Source of the DNA: Tritrichomonas musculus | Lineage: Eukaryota; Parabasalia; Tritrichomonadida; Tritrichomonadidae | Assembly: GCA_039105265.1 (NCBI GenBank) | Contig: JAPFFF010000014.1 | Location: 2,108,001 to 2,172,000 of the forward strand | Length of the DNA: 64,000 nucleotides | Reading direction: 5' to 3' | In this document: positions 28,506 to 37,233 of the stretch, in pieces | Position numbering within the stretch: the first letter of the stretch is position 1 | How the letters are laid out: every line of letters starts with the position of its first letter | The notes under the pieces: generated by a model | What the model was told of the DNA's origin: nothing | Database searches by the model: none | What the model saw: the letters and a program-made list of their open reading frames with translations, nothing else | Made by a program: the position numbers and the translations under genes

Positions 28506-30026
28506 CAGAAACTCACAGATCGCCAGAAAGCTCTCACTATCAGACTCTACATTGCTTTGATGGAGTCTAACGATAAAAGCATCCGTGATATGGTCAAGGC
28601 TTCTGATGAAGCCGAGATCATCTTCAGGGATGCTACCATCGACTTGACTTCACCGTTCTTGCACCTAAAAGTTAAAGACAATGGTGCGTTAGATGCAAAG
28701 CGTAACCGCGGGACGTCGAACATCTTAGCCCGATGTGTTAAAGCTTTGCACGACGCTAACATGGGTCTGATACTCAAAGATGATATGTTTACGCTCAAAG
28801 ATCTGAATAGTAATGTCACATATGATGTTAACACCTCTAATGTTGTTAAACACATCATGAAAGTCATGAGTGACCGTTACTATTCAGATCTTTGTCAGCA
28901 CAAGATGAGAGGACATACATTCACGACATTGAAAAACTCACCATTGAGCAACTACTTCATGAAGCCCAATGCTTTGATGGCGGACTCTGTTGTCAGATTC
29001 GCTATCAAAGCACGTACGAATACGCTCATGACAGCATCACTTGCTGCTCACAGAAACCCTCAAATGAGTAACCGTTGCACTCGTTGTGGACAGATTGAAA
29101 CTCTCAATCACATCTTAAACGGGTGCAAGCGGTGCAAACACAAATTCACAAAGAGACACGACGAAGTTGTCAAGGTACTTTGCAAGTACCTTACCGAAAA
29201 GAAGAGAGTCATCGTGCATTGTAACCAAAGTGTTCGTGGACGCAGCAACGAACACATCACTGGTGACTCTGCTTCTCTCAGACCAGATGTATGGTGGTGG
29301 GACGGTGACCAGCTGAAGATAGCTGAATTCACCATCCCATACGGAATGTTATCTGGCGATGATGATGAATCCACCTTAGTCATACGACGCAGAGAGAAGT
29401 TGAACAAGTACCAGAAGCTTGTCGATGATTGCAAAAACCAGTTGAACTGCAATGTGTCGCTATTTGTGTTCATTGTCTCCTCCCTCGGTGCAATACCCGA
29501 TGACACCATCAATGAACTCAAGAAAGTGACAGTCACGACCAAAGACGCACTCAAACTTGCAGGGAGGATGGTAGCAGCCGCTTTACGGGAATCTATGATA
29601 TTGTACATTGATACTAAGATTAAGAAGAGGGTTAACGACAACAATGAAGATGAAGATAACGATAACGATAACGATAATGGTAACGATTATGATAACGATG
29701 TTGAAAATGTTAATGTTCTTGATACTGATGGTGACGATGATTCTAATGATCTCAATGATACTAGCTCCAATGTTACCGACGGGGAGTCCGCAGACGATGA
29801 GTACAACTCTGTCAACATCCTGGACGACGAAGAATGGCGGGAACTCATTGATGCAAGTGCGGATGTTGACAGGTCGGGGCCCCCGTCTGAGCTTGACACT
29901 ACTGATGATGAAACTGACGTACTGGAAAATCCAGGCACCACCCCACTATGGAACCATACTCAAGGTGCCGACCCTGCCTCCGCTACCGAAGAGGAGGGAG
30001 TCCAACACTCCTCTTCTGAATTTTAG
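28503..30026 (+). pseudogene. LINE copy A polyprotein, 3' piece (CCHC + restriction-like endonuclease)
   Basis: This is the continuation of copy A after the Polinton. It has a helical linker, the CCHC knuckle CTRCGQIETLNHILNGC (29076-29126), a second Cys pair, the endonuclease core RPDVWWWDGDQLKIAEFTIPYG followed by the REKLNKYQKLVDD helix, and a long Asp/Asn/Glu tail. It lacks a start codon of its own in a sensible place. At the protein level it matches copy B (VTYDVN, SPLSNYF, WNHTQG) rather than C, E or F. Confidence 0.9.
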
Positions 30027-30131
30027 GCAGATTTTTTGTTGGGGCCCGCCCCTTTTATTTTATTGTGAGTGAATCATCACTCTCGTTTATTAGTATTTTA
30101 TACTTACTCTAATGATTAATAAATGAATTTA

Positions 30132-30155
30132 CCACACGGGAGGAGATTTTTTTTT
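30132..30155 (+). repeat. 24-bp tRNA-Asn-derived junction block (A|B)
   Basis: CCACACGGGAGGAGA followed by nine T. It equals the T-stem 3' strand, acceptor 3' strand, discriminator and terminator of a tRNA-Asn gene. It separates the 3' end of copy A from the first base of copy B. The same block, always with nine T, occurs at every other full-length 5' junction in the window. Confidence 0.9.
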
Positions 30156-30166
30156 AGTTTTCATAT

Positions 30167-33100
30167 ATGCTTTTTTGCACGACCAAACCTAGATTTTCCG
30201 AATTAGCACTCGACGCTGATTCGATTGATACCAAAATTGATGATTTTGGTGGAAATTTTTCTGATGATGATGGAAATGGAACACCCGAATTTCGCAGTTT
30301 TTCGCCTCAAATTAGTACAGTAGATAGCCCTTTCAATATAAATTACAACAAACTCGCTACTTCTCCAATATCTCGCAACTCAAGAGAGATCAATTCAAAG
30401 ACGCACCAAAACGGGGACCAGTTTGCCCCGAACTCAACTCAATCAAATACACAGCCTCGATATGTTCCAAATGTTCCTCATAATCTTCCCGCGCAATACT
30501 CACCCACAGATCGAATTTCATATCCTACGGAGCAGCGGCACCCGCCGGTTGGACCTGCTCCTATCAACATACGGAGTACCTCACAGAGCGATTCCAACGT
30601 TTCCCCAGACTTTTCAGATTCCGAAGAATTTAGATCAGATGCGCATCAAAGTGATTCTACGAGCCGACCAAATTGCGCCAGAAATCTCATAGTTCCTAAT
30701 ACACAAAGGACGACAGAGGTACTCCTGCAGTCAGGAGTACACTATAATCCGACGAATCCAGAGGGTGGTCAGAACCCCTCTTGGTTCGTCATTACGAGCG
30801 ATCCTTCACTGGCTTCCCGTTCCCCTCTGAGTTACCTTGCAAAGGATAAGTCAGTTGAAGGTGTATTGGTTGCCCGAGGACAAATGATCATTTCGAATGG
30901 GCAACCAATACTCGACCGAAACCGCCCGGCAGTACCTGCTTCAGATGCAGAACTCAGCCAGAAGGTGCTCCTCCCTGAGACCTTCGTCCATCCGAGCACG
31001 GTTCCGGCGGTTCCATTCAATTTTTGCTCCTTCCCACGTTCGCCTTTTGTTTCCCATGTATACAATGTATTAAACTCGCTGGCGGTCTCATTCTCGTGCA
31101 ACATCGGTTGCAATAATCACTTCACCGACTTTTCAAATCACATGTCAGTCATGAATACCAATATGTTCAATGTTAATAATAGTAATAGTTTCACTAATAA
31201 TAGTTTCATTAATAATAATATCTCTAACTATAATGTTTCTCATAACAATGTTAATCTTGTTCATCATAGCGTTGACGTCGACAACCAGACTGTCGAGTCA
31301 ACTGCTCATGTAGCTCACCACAGCGTTGACGTCGACAATCGGGTTGTCGCGTCAATGGCTCATGTTGCTCATCATAGCGTTGACGTCGACAATCAGATTG
31401 TCGCGTCAACGGCACACGTGGTACATCATAATGTTGACGTTGACAATCAGATTGTCAAGTCAACAGCCCACGTCGCTCATCATTCTGTTGACGTTGACTA
31501 TCAGACTGTCAAGTCAACAGCCCTCGTTGCTAATCATTCTGTTGACGTTGACAATCAGATTGTCAAGTCAACAGCCCACGTCGCTCATCACGCTGTTGAC
31601 GTTGACAATCAGACTGTCAAGTCAACAGCTCACGTCGCTCATCACACTGTTGACGTTGACAATCAAACTGTCAAGTCAACAGCTCACGTCGCTCATCACG
31701 CTGTTGACGTTGACAATCAGATTGTCAAATCAACAGCTCACGTCGCTCATCACGCTGTTGACGTTGACAATCAGATTGTCAAGTCAACAGCTCACGTCGC
31801 TCATCACGCTGTTGACGTTGACAATCAGATTGTCAAGTCAACAGCTCACGTCGCTCATCACGCTGTTGACGTTGACAATCAGATTGTCAAGTCAACAGCT
31901 CACGTCGCTCATCACGCTGTTGACGTTGACAATCGGGTTGTCGCGTCAACAGCTCACGTCACTCACCACAACGTTGACGTTGACAACCAAACCGTCACGT
32001 CAACAGCTCACATCACGCATCATTCTGTTGGCGTTGACGATCGGGTTGTCACGTCAACTGCTCACATCGATCATCATCAAGTAGTCACGAAGGAGAAATT
32101 ATTCACATCAGTGATTGAGGTACCTAAGTTTGTGTTCGAGATCAATGAGAAAGTGGTTCCACTATTTACTCTCTCTGGGAACCATTCGTTGCTTAACACA
32201 TTCTCAAACAATAATTTCCTCGGATCTCGAACCAACTCCTTAGGTACTCAAACTACCAGTAACTCTTCTGGTACAAGCAGCGTTGTTAGTGGTGCTGAAG
32301 AGTTCACCGACGCTCATTCTCACTCTGAACACTCTGATCATTCCGATGATGACAATCACGGTGGTAGTGATGATAATCCTTCTTCACCTGTGGGTGACAA
32401 TGTTTCCATTGATTGGATCGTGAGCGAACTGGCTGGTGTGGAGACCAAATCAGACATGAAGTCTCTCATTGATATCTTGCAGGTGGCAAACATCGACATT
32501 TCACCATTCGCAAACGTTAGCGACGTTGACACTCCTATCATTCTCCTCATGTATCAGAAAGACAGATGGTTAGGAGTTGGGCAGTTTTACTGCCCTTGCT
32601 GCGACAAAACGTTTCCCACATGTGCGTCCTTGTCTTTTCACCTCAAATCGACGCACACGACGAATAACATTCCTCTGGAGCAAGCGGCGTTCGAGTACAT
32701 TGTCGGCAGGAAGCTGAGGTGGAAGATCGATTCACCTCACCTTCCGCCTGACGCTTTTCACTATCGTACCATTCACGTTTGTCCGTGCAGCGACTGCGAC
32801 TACTTGGTCAGCCGAGCGAACTCATTGAGCAGCCACATGGGCTCATCGCACCAGGACATGGAAGCGCTTAAACGTGAAGTTGGAGTCTTCTGGGCGATGA
32901 GCATTCTGCACGCTAAGAAACATCGAAAATTACTTGTGGCTAGCGATGTGTACCATGACCTGCACGGTTCCTTGTGCATGAAATGCAAGGACTTCGTTGG
33001 TAGAGACAAAGCTACAGTCAAACAGCATACCAACAGATCACATCCCCAGGCCAATGTTGAAGGTCATCGGGTTCAGGCAATCGACATCAGTATATCCGTT

Positions 33101-36100
33101 AAATGGCTTTCGCCTGAAACCGATGACGATGAAATTCGTGAAGCCAACACTGACCTGGAGAGAATCAAGATTGTGAGGAGTGAGAACAGAGTCACTCAAG
33201 ATGATGAGAGACAGATGCCAGTGCAACCTCGGGCAGACGAATCGGTGGATCTCCAAGTGATGGAAGATCGTCGTCGCGGGGAAGACTCACGCAGACGAAG
33301 ACGACAGGCTGGGTTCATACCTGCCAACGAGAGACTGCCTGAGGCGCACTTGCATTCAGTCTCTTCATCTAGCGAAGAAGATACTCACACAATTGATGAA
33401 CATCCGGCTCACCCAGCGTCAGCTTCGATCGTGGACATTGAGAGTTGCCTGTCCAAAGCTGAGAATTGGAAGTCGAGGTGCATGAAGGAAGATGATGATT
33501 TCGTGCACCTCCCGAAGCTGTGGGGTGACCGTTTAGCGAAACACAGGAAAAAGTTCGAAGAAGTGTTTAACAGTGAAGTCAAGGATGTTCTCAATTGGTA
33601 TAATGAAGCTATTAACCTCTCTGACTCTTTGGAAAAGAGCAGCCGAATGCTTCTCTGCGAAGGGATGATTTCGAAAATCATTCTCATTCTACGGAAGTCG
33701 ATTAGGAAGTTCGTTCGTTCGGCACGGAGAGGTTCAGATAAGATTCGTCGCCCGCATTCCTTGGAGACACCGATTCAGATGAAGTCGGCCTCCAAATTCA
33801 TCGCTGGTATTGAACTCCTGCATTCCCGCATTCACATCACTGATGAAGATCTCGATCAACCTCAACGTAATGTCATCGCAGACATCAAAGAAAAGCTTGT
33901 TCGCTTTCTGTCACAGGCTCCTTTGGAGTTCTCTCAACTTCTTGGGAGTGGTGACTTGGACTCAATTGACGGTTTGATTTACGATGAGCATTACGATGAA
34001 AGGATGAAATTCATACGTGCCAAGCTAGAGGAATTGGAGATTCTCAACAACTCTCCTTCCTCGCTTGGCTACAAGAAGTTCCTTCAGAAATTCTACGCTG
34101 AAGACGCCAAACGTACACTCGACTGGTTCGTGTTGAACGACGACACACCGGAATGTGTCGTCCCAGTCGAAGATTTCGAGAACGTGTACGGGTCCTCGTG
34201 GAGCGATGCTGCTGCTCTCGGGGATGACCCAGATGGTGTTTACACTCTTCAGCGCAGAATTTCATCGAATAATTCTGATGAACTCAAATCACTCATCCTC
34301 AACGAAGAAGCTATTCTCAAAGCGGTCAGATCGAGATCCAATCTGTCTGCCGTCGGATGCGACGGCATTTCAAATGGTGTGTGGAAGGTTGGCGGGAGTG
34401 TCACGGCGACGATCATCAAGAATGTGTTGTGTTGCATGCTTGAAACGGGTCTCTTTCCGGAGGTGTTGAAAATGAACAAAACCGTCATGTTGTTTAAGAA
34501 AGGAGACCCTGACGACGCACATTCGTGGCGTCCTATCACCATCACTCCGACGATTTATCGGATGCTGATGTGTCACATCAGCCGCTCGCTTCAAACGCTG
34601 AATTCAAAACATAGGTTCATATCACCGAGTCAGAAAGGATTCATGCGTATTCCAGCTGGGGCGGCTGAGCATGCAACTGTGGTTGATGAGATGATACACG
34701 ATGCTGCACGGAACCAAAAGTCACTCTACATCACGACGATCGACTTTTCTGATGCATTTGGTTCCGTACCACATAAACTTATTAAAAAGAATCTTACAGA
34801 CATTGGCTTTGATCTTTCTTTTGTTAAAACGATTATTAATTCGTACAGAGACTCTTCGACGAAGATCATCAGCAACAACAGACGATCTAATTCTATCTGT
34901 TTTCGCAAAGGCGTCAAGCAAGGTTGTCCGCTGAGTCCGACGTTATTCAACATTTGTATCGAACCTCTCCTCGCGCGGTTGAACGCTTGCAAGGAGGACG
35001 GTTATCATTGGTTGGACTCAGCGACAACCGTTCAAGCTTACGCCGATGACATAATCGTGTTCTCGGACTCGGAAGTCGGGATGAAGAACTTGCTTTCGGT
35101 CGTGGAGCACTTCTGCAGTTATGCAGGCGACATGAAGATCAACTGCAAGAAGTGCCACGCTTTCACATACATTGCTCACAATGGTTCTCGCAGTGTGTTG
35201 AACGACAACTTCACCATTGCTGGAGGACGTATTGATAACATCAGTATTCAGAACAATACAACGTATCTCGGACTTCCAATCGCGTGCAAATCTTCGCAGC
35301 GTAAACATCACGTTTTTCGGCGAATCGAAGACATGACGAAGGACGTCATTCGAATTACTAGCAGCGCTCTTCGGTTCACACAAGCGGTTGACGCCATCAA
35401 ACGGTTCGTGATTCCCAAGATTGACTACGAACTGATGGCGAACACAGCACCGACAAATTGCCTCAGTCGATTAGATGAACTCATTCGGGGCAAGCTGTCC
35501 AAAATGATCGGTGCTGCTGGTATTCCAACCGCCTGGTTCTACACGACGAAAAACGATGGCGGTCTTTACATACAGAAACTCACAGATCGCCAGAAAGCTC
35601 TCACTATCAGACTCTACATTGCTTTGATGGAGTCTAACGATAAAAGCATCCGTGATATGGTCAAGGCTTCTGATGAAGCCGAGATCATCTTCAGGGATGC
35701 TACCATCGACTTGACTTCACCGTTCTTGCACCTAAAAGTTAAAGACAATGGTGCGTTAGATGCAAAGCGTAACCGCGGGACGTCGAACATCTTAGCCCGA
35801 TGTGTTAAAGCTTTGCACGACGCTAACATGGGTCTGATACTCAAAGATGATATGTTTACGCTCAAAGATCTGAATAGTAATGTCACATATGATGTTAACA
35901 CCTCTAATGTTGTTAAACACATCATGAAAGTCATGAGTGACCGTTACTATTCAGATCTTTGTCAGCACAAGATGAGAGGACATACATTCACGACATTGAA
36001 AAACTCACCATTGAGCAACTACTTCATGAAGCCCAATGCTTTGATGGCGGACTCTGTTGTCAGATTCGCTATCAAAGCACGTACGAATACGCTCATGACA

Positions 36101-37093
36101 GCATCACTTGCTGCTCACAGAAACCCTCAAATGAGTAACCGTTGCACTCGTTGTGGACAGATTGAAACTCTCAATCACATCTTAAACGGGTGCAAGCGGT
36201 GCAAACACAAATTCACAAAGAGACACGACGAAGTTGTCAAGGTACTTTGCAAGTACCTTACCGAAAAGAAGAGAGTCATCGTGCATTGTAACCAAAGTGT
36301 TCGTGGACGCAGCAACGAACACATCACTGGTGACTCTGCTTCTCTCAGACCAGATGTATGGTGGTGGGACGGTGACCAGCTGAAGATAGCTGAATTCACC
36401 ATCCCATACGGAATGTTATCTGGCGATGATGATGAATCCACCTTAGTCATACGACGCAGAGAGAAGTTGAACAAGTACCAGAAGCTTGTCGATGATTGCA
36501 AAAACCAGTTGAACTGCAATGTGTCGCTATTTGTGTTCATTGTCTCCTCCCTCGGTGCAATACCCGATGACACCATCAATGAACTCAAGAAAGTGACAGT
36601 CACGACCAAAGACGCACTCAAACTTGCAGGGAGGATGGTAGCAGCCGCTTTACGGGAATCTATGATATTGTACATTGATACTAAGATTAAGAAGAGGGTT
36701 AACGACAACAATGAAGATGAAGATAACGATAACGATAACGATAATGGTAACGATTATGATAACGATGTTGAAAATGTTAATGTTCTTGATACTGATGGTG
36801 ACGATGATTCTAATGATCTCAATGATACTAGCTCCAATGTTACCGACGGGGAGTCCGCAGACGATGAGTACAACTCTGTCAACATCCTGGACGACGAAGA
36901 ATGGCGGGAACTCATTGATGCAAGTGCGGATGTTGACAGGTCGGGGCCCCCGTCTGAGCTTGACACTACTGATGATGAAACTGACGTACTGGAAAATCCA
37001 GGCACCACCCCACTATGGAACCATACTCAAGGTGCCGACCCTGCCTCCGCTACCGAAGAGGAGGGAGTCCAACACTCCTCTTCTGAATTTTAG
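30167..37093 (+). CDS. LINE polyprotein: repeats, 3 x C2H2, reverse transcriptase, CCHC, restriction-like endonuclease
   Basis: This intact 2308-residue protein is large for the R2 group. Domain order: Ser/Asn/Pro-rich N-terminus (1-365); 15 tandem copies of an 18-residue unit VDVDNQIVKSTAHVAHHA (366-635); acidic stretch; C2H2 fingers at about 809-830 (CPCCDKTF...HLKSTH), 872-895 and 936-960; charged linker; reverse transcriptase (CDGISN about 1398, FSDAFGSVPH, KQGCPLSPTLFN, catalytic YADD 1625-1628); CCHC knuckle at about 1993; PD-type endonuclease (RPDVWWW at about 2062, then E and K residues); and an Asp/Asn-rich tail. In R2-type elements the fingers bind the target, the endonuclease nicks it and the reverse transcriptase copies the RNA from the nick. 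The start is the first ATG, 11 bases into the element behind a TTTTCATAT initiator-like block. Confidence 0.93.
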   Translation: MLFCTTKPRFSELALDADSIDTKIDDFGGNFSDDDGNGTPEFRSFSPQISTVDSPFNINYNKLATSPISRNSREINSKTHQNGDQFAPNSTQSNTQPRYVPNVPHNLPAQYSPTDRISYPTEQRHPPVGPAPINIRSTSQSDSNVSPDFSDSEEFRSDAHQSDSTSRPNCARNLIVPNTQRTTEVLLQSGVHYNPTNPEGGQNPSWFVITSDPSLASRSPLSYLAKDKSVEGVLVARGQMIISNGQPILDRNRPAVPASDAELSQKVLLPETFVHPSTVPAVPFNFCSFPRSPFVSHVYNVLNSLAVSFSCNIGCNNHFTDFSNHMSVMNTNMFNVNNSNSFTNNSFINNNISNYNVSHNNVNLVHHSVDVDNQTVESTAHVAHHSVDVDNRVVASMAHVAHHSVDVDNQIVASTAHVVHHNVDVDNQIVKSTAHVAHHSVDVDYQTVKSTALVANHSVDVDNQIVKSTAHVAHHAVDVDNQTVKSTAHVAHHTVDVDNQTVKSTAHVAHHAVDVDNQIVKSTAHVAHHAVDVDNQIVKSTAHVAHHAVDVDNQIVKSTAHVAHHAVDVDNQIVKSTAHVAHHAVDVDNRVVASTAHVTHHNVDVDNQTVTSTAHITHHSVGVDDRVVTSTAHIDHHQVVTKEKLFTSVIEVPKFVFEINEKVVPLFTLSGNHSLLNTFSNNNFLGSRTNSLGTQTTSNSSGTSSVVSGAEEFTDAHSHSEHSDHSDDDNHGGSDDNPSSPVGDNVSIDWIVSELAGVETKSDMKSLIDILQVANIDISPFANVSDVDTPIILLMYQKDRWLGVGQFYCPCCDKTFPTCASLSFHLKSTHTTNNIPLEQAAFEYIVGRKLRWKIDSPHLPPDAFHYRTIHVCPCSDCDYLVSRANSLSSHMGSSHQDMEALKREVGVFWAMSILHAKKHRKLLVASDVYHDLHGSLCMKCKDFVGRDKATVKQHTNRSHPQANVEGHRVQAIDISISVKWLSPETDDDEIREANTDLERIKIVRSENRVTQDDERQMPVQPRADESVDLQVMEDRRRGEDSRRRRRQAGFIPANERLPEAHLHSVSSSSEEDTHTIDEHPAHPASASIVDIESCLSKAENWKSRCMKEDDDFVHLPKLWGDRLAKHRKKFEEVFNSEVKDVLNWYNEAINLSDSLEKSSRMLLCEGMISKIILILRKSIRKFVRSARRGSDKIRRPHSLETPIQMKSASKFIAGIELLHSRIHITDEDLDQPQRNVIADIKEKLVRFLSQAPLEFSQLLGSGDLDSIDGLIYDEHYDERMKFIRAKLEELEILNNSPSSLGYKKFLQKFYAEDAKRTLDWFVLNDDTPECVVPVEDFENVYGSSWSDAAALGDDPDGVYTLQRRISSNNSDELKSLILNEEAILKAVRSRSNLSAVGCDGISNGVWKVGGSVTATIIKNVLCCMLETGLFPEVLKMNKTVMLFKKGDPDDAHSWRPITITPTIYRMLMCHISRSLQTLNSKHRFISPSQKGFMRIPAGAAEHATVVDEMIHDAARNQKSLYITTIDFSDAFGSVPHKLIKKNLTDIGFDLSFVKTIINSYRDSSTKIISNNRRSNSICFRKGVKQGCPLSPTLFNICIEPLLARLNACKEDGYHWLDSATTVQAYADDIIVFSDSEVGMKNLLSVVEHFCSYAGDMKINCKKCHAFTYIAHNGSRSVLNDNFTIAGGRIDNISIQNNTTYLGLPIACKSSQRKHHVFRRIEDMTKDVIRITSSALRFTQAVDAIKRFVIPKIDYELMANTAPTNCLSRLDELIRGKLSKMIGAAGIPTAWFYTTKNDGGLYIQKLTDRQKALTIRLYIALMESNDKSIRDMVKASDEAEIIFRDATIDLTSPFLHLKVKDNGALDAKRNRGTSNILARCVKALHDANMGLILKDDMFTLKDLNSNVTYDVNTSNVVKHIMKVMSDRYYSDLCQHKMRGHTFTTLKNSPLSNYFMKPNALMADSVVRFAIKARTNTLMTASLAAHRNPQMSNRCTRCGQIETLNHILNGCKRCKHKFTKRHDEVVKVLCKYLTEKKRVIVHCNQSVRGRSNEHITGDSASLRPDVWWWDGDQLKIAEFTIPYGMLSGDDDESTLVIRRREKLNKYQKLVDDCKNQLNCNVSLFVFIVSSLGAIPDDTINELKKVTVTTKDALKLAGRMVAAALRESMILYIDTKIKKRVNDNNEDEDNDNDNDNGNDYDNDVENVNVLDTDGDDDSNDLNDTSSNVTDGESADDEYNSVNILDDEEWRELIDASADVDRSGPPSELDTTDDETDVLENPGTTPLWNHTQGADPASATEEEGVQHSSSEF
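31262..32071 (+). repeat. 15 x 54-bp tandem array in LINE copy B, each unit a hairpin
   Basis: The 54-bp units encode the 18-residue repeats. Within each unit a 5' arm (GTTGACGTTGACAAT) is complementary to a 3' arm (ATTGTCAAGTCAAC) across a CAG loop, with a single bulged base: a 14-bp stem. In units with GTCGAC in the first arm, the second arm has the matching GTCG change, so pairing is kept. The same array is present in copies C, F and G. Confidence 0.9.
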
Positions 37094-37198
37094 GCAGATT
37101 TTTTGTTGGGGCCCGCCCCTTTTATTTTATTGTGAGTGAATCATCACTCTCGTTTATTAGTATTTTATACTTACTCTAATGATTAATAAATGAATTTA
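37094..37198 (+). promoter_or_regulatory. LINE 3' UTR with two hairpins
   Basis: The conserved ~105-base 3' UTR holds GGGGC-CC-GCCCC (37108-37119) and GAGTGA-ATCA-TCACTC (37134-37149), then an AT-rich end TTAATAAAT...TTTA at the tRNA block. R2-type reverse transcriptases bind structured 3' UTRs of their own RNA to start copying, so these are candidate recognition structures. The same two stems occur in all copies. Confidence 0.65.
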
Positions 37199-37222
37199 CC
37201 ACACGGGAGGAGATTTTTTTTT
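37199..37222 (+). repeat. 24-bp tRNA-Asn-derived junction block (B|C)
   Basis: Identical to 30132-30155. Confidence 0.9.
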
Positions 37223-37233
37223 AGTTTTCATAT

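Larger units (their letters stand above)
1..30131 (+). mobile_element. R2-like tRNA-targeted LINE, copy A (split by a Polinton)
   Basis: This is the first LINE copy of the array. Its 5' part lies before the window. Its body is visible at 1-2959 and again at 28501-30131, with a 25.5-kb Polinton between. The left part encodes the zinc fingers and reverse transcriptase; the right part encodes the thumb/linker, CCHC knuckle, endonuclease and acidic tail. Its 3' end joins the 24-bp tRNA-Asn-derived block that precedes copy B. At several variable sites the left part matches copy F, while the last few hundred bases before the Polinton and the whole right part match copy B, so A is a mosaic. Confidence 0.9.
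30156..37198 (+). mobile_element. R2-like tRNA-targeted LINE, copy B (full length)
   Basis: A complete unit of about 7.04 kb: an 11-base leader, one ORF of 2308 codons and a ~105-base 3' UTR, bounded on both sides by the 24-bp tRNA-Asn block. The period from B to C is 7067 bp. There is no poly-A tail. Copies B and C differ by only four amino acids that I could see, so the copies are very recent or homogenised. The GC-richer, balanced codon use contrasts with the AT-rich host genes and Polinton. Confidence 0.93.

Noticed and set aside
29108-29644. A 178-codon minus-strand frame repeated in every LINE copy
   Set aside because: It is antisense to the endonuclease domain. Its conservation follows from the near-identity of the copies.
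29640-29760. Asp/Asn tract as a microsatellite insertion
   Set aside because: GATAAC-type repeats are present but in frame, identical in all copies, and part of the acidic tail of the intact protein.
30141-30170. A self-cleaving ribozyme at the LINE 5' end, as in R2
   Set aside because: Only 11 bases lie between the T9 run and the ATG, and I see no double-pseudoknot pattern in the first 100 bases.
31326-32084. A 252-codon plus-strand frame within the LINE array
   Set aside because: It is the second frame of the 54-bp repeats, open only because the unit is a multiple of three and lacks stops. It has no start context of its own.
30132-37222. The repeated junction blocks as long terminal repeats of an LTR element
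   Set aside because: The blocks are only 24 bp and equal the tRNA-Asn 3' end. The reverse transcriptase is of the non-LTR type with a restriction-like endonuclease, and no protease, RNase H-integrase order or primer site is present.
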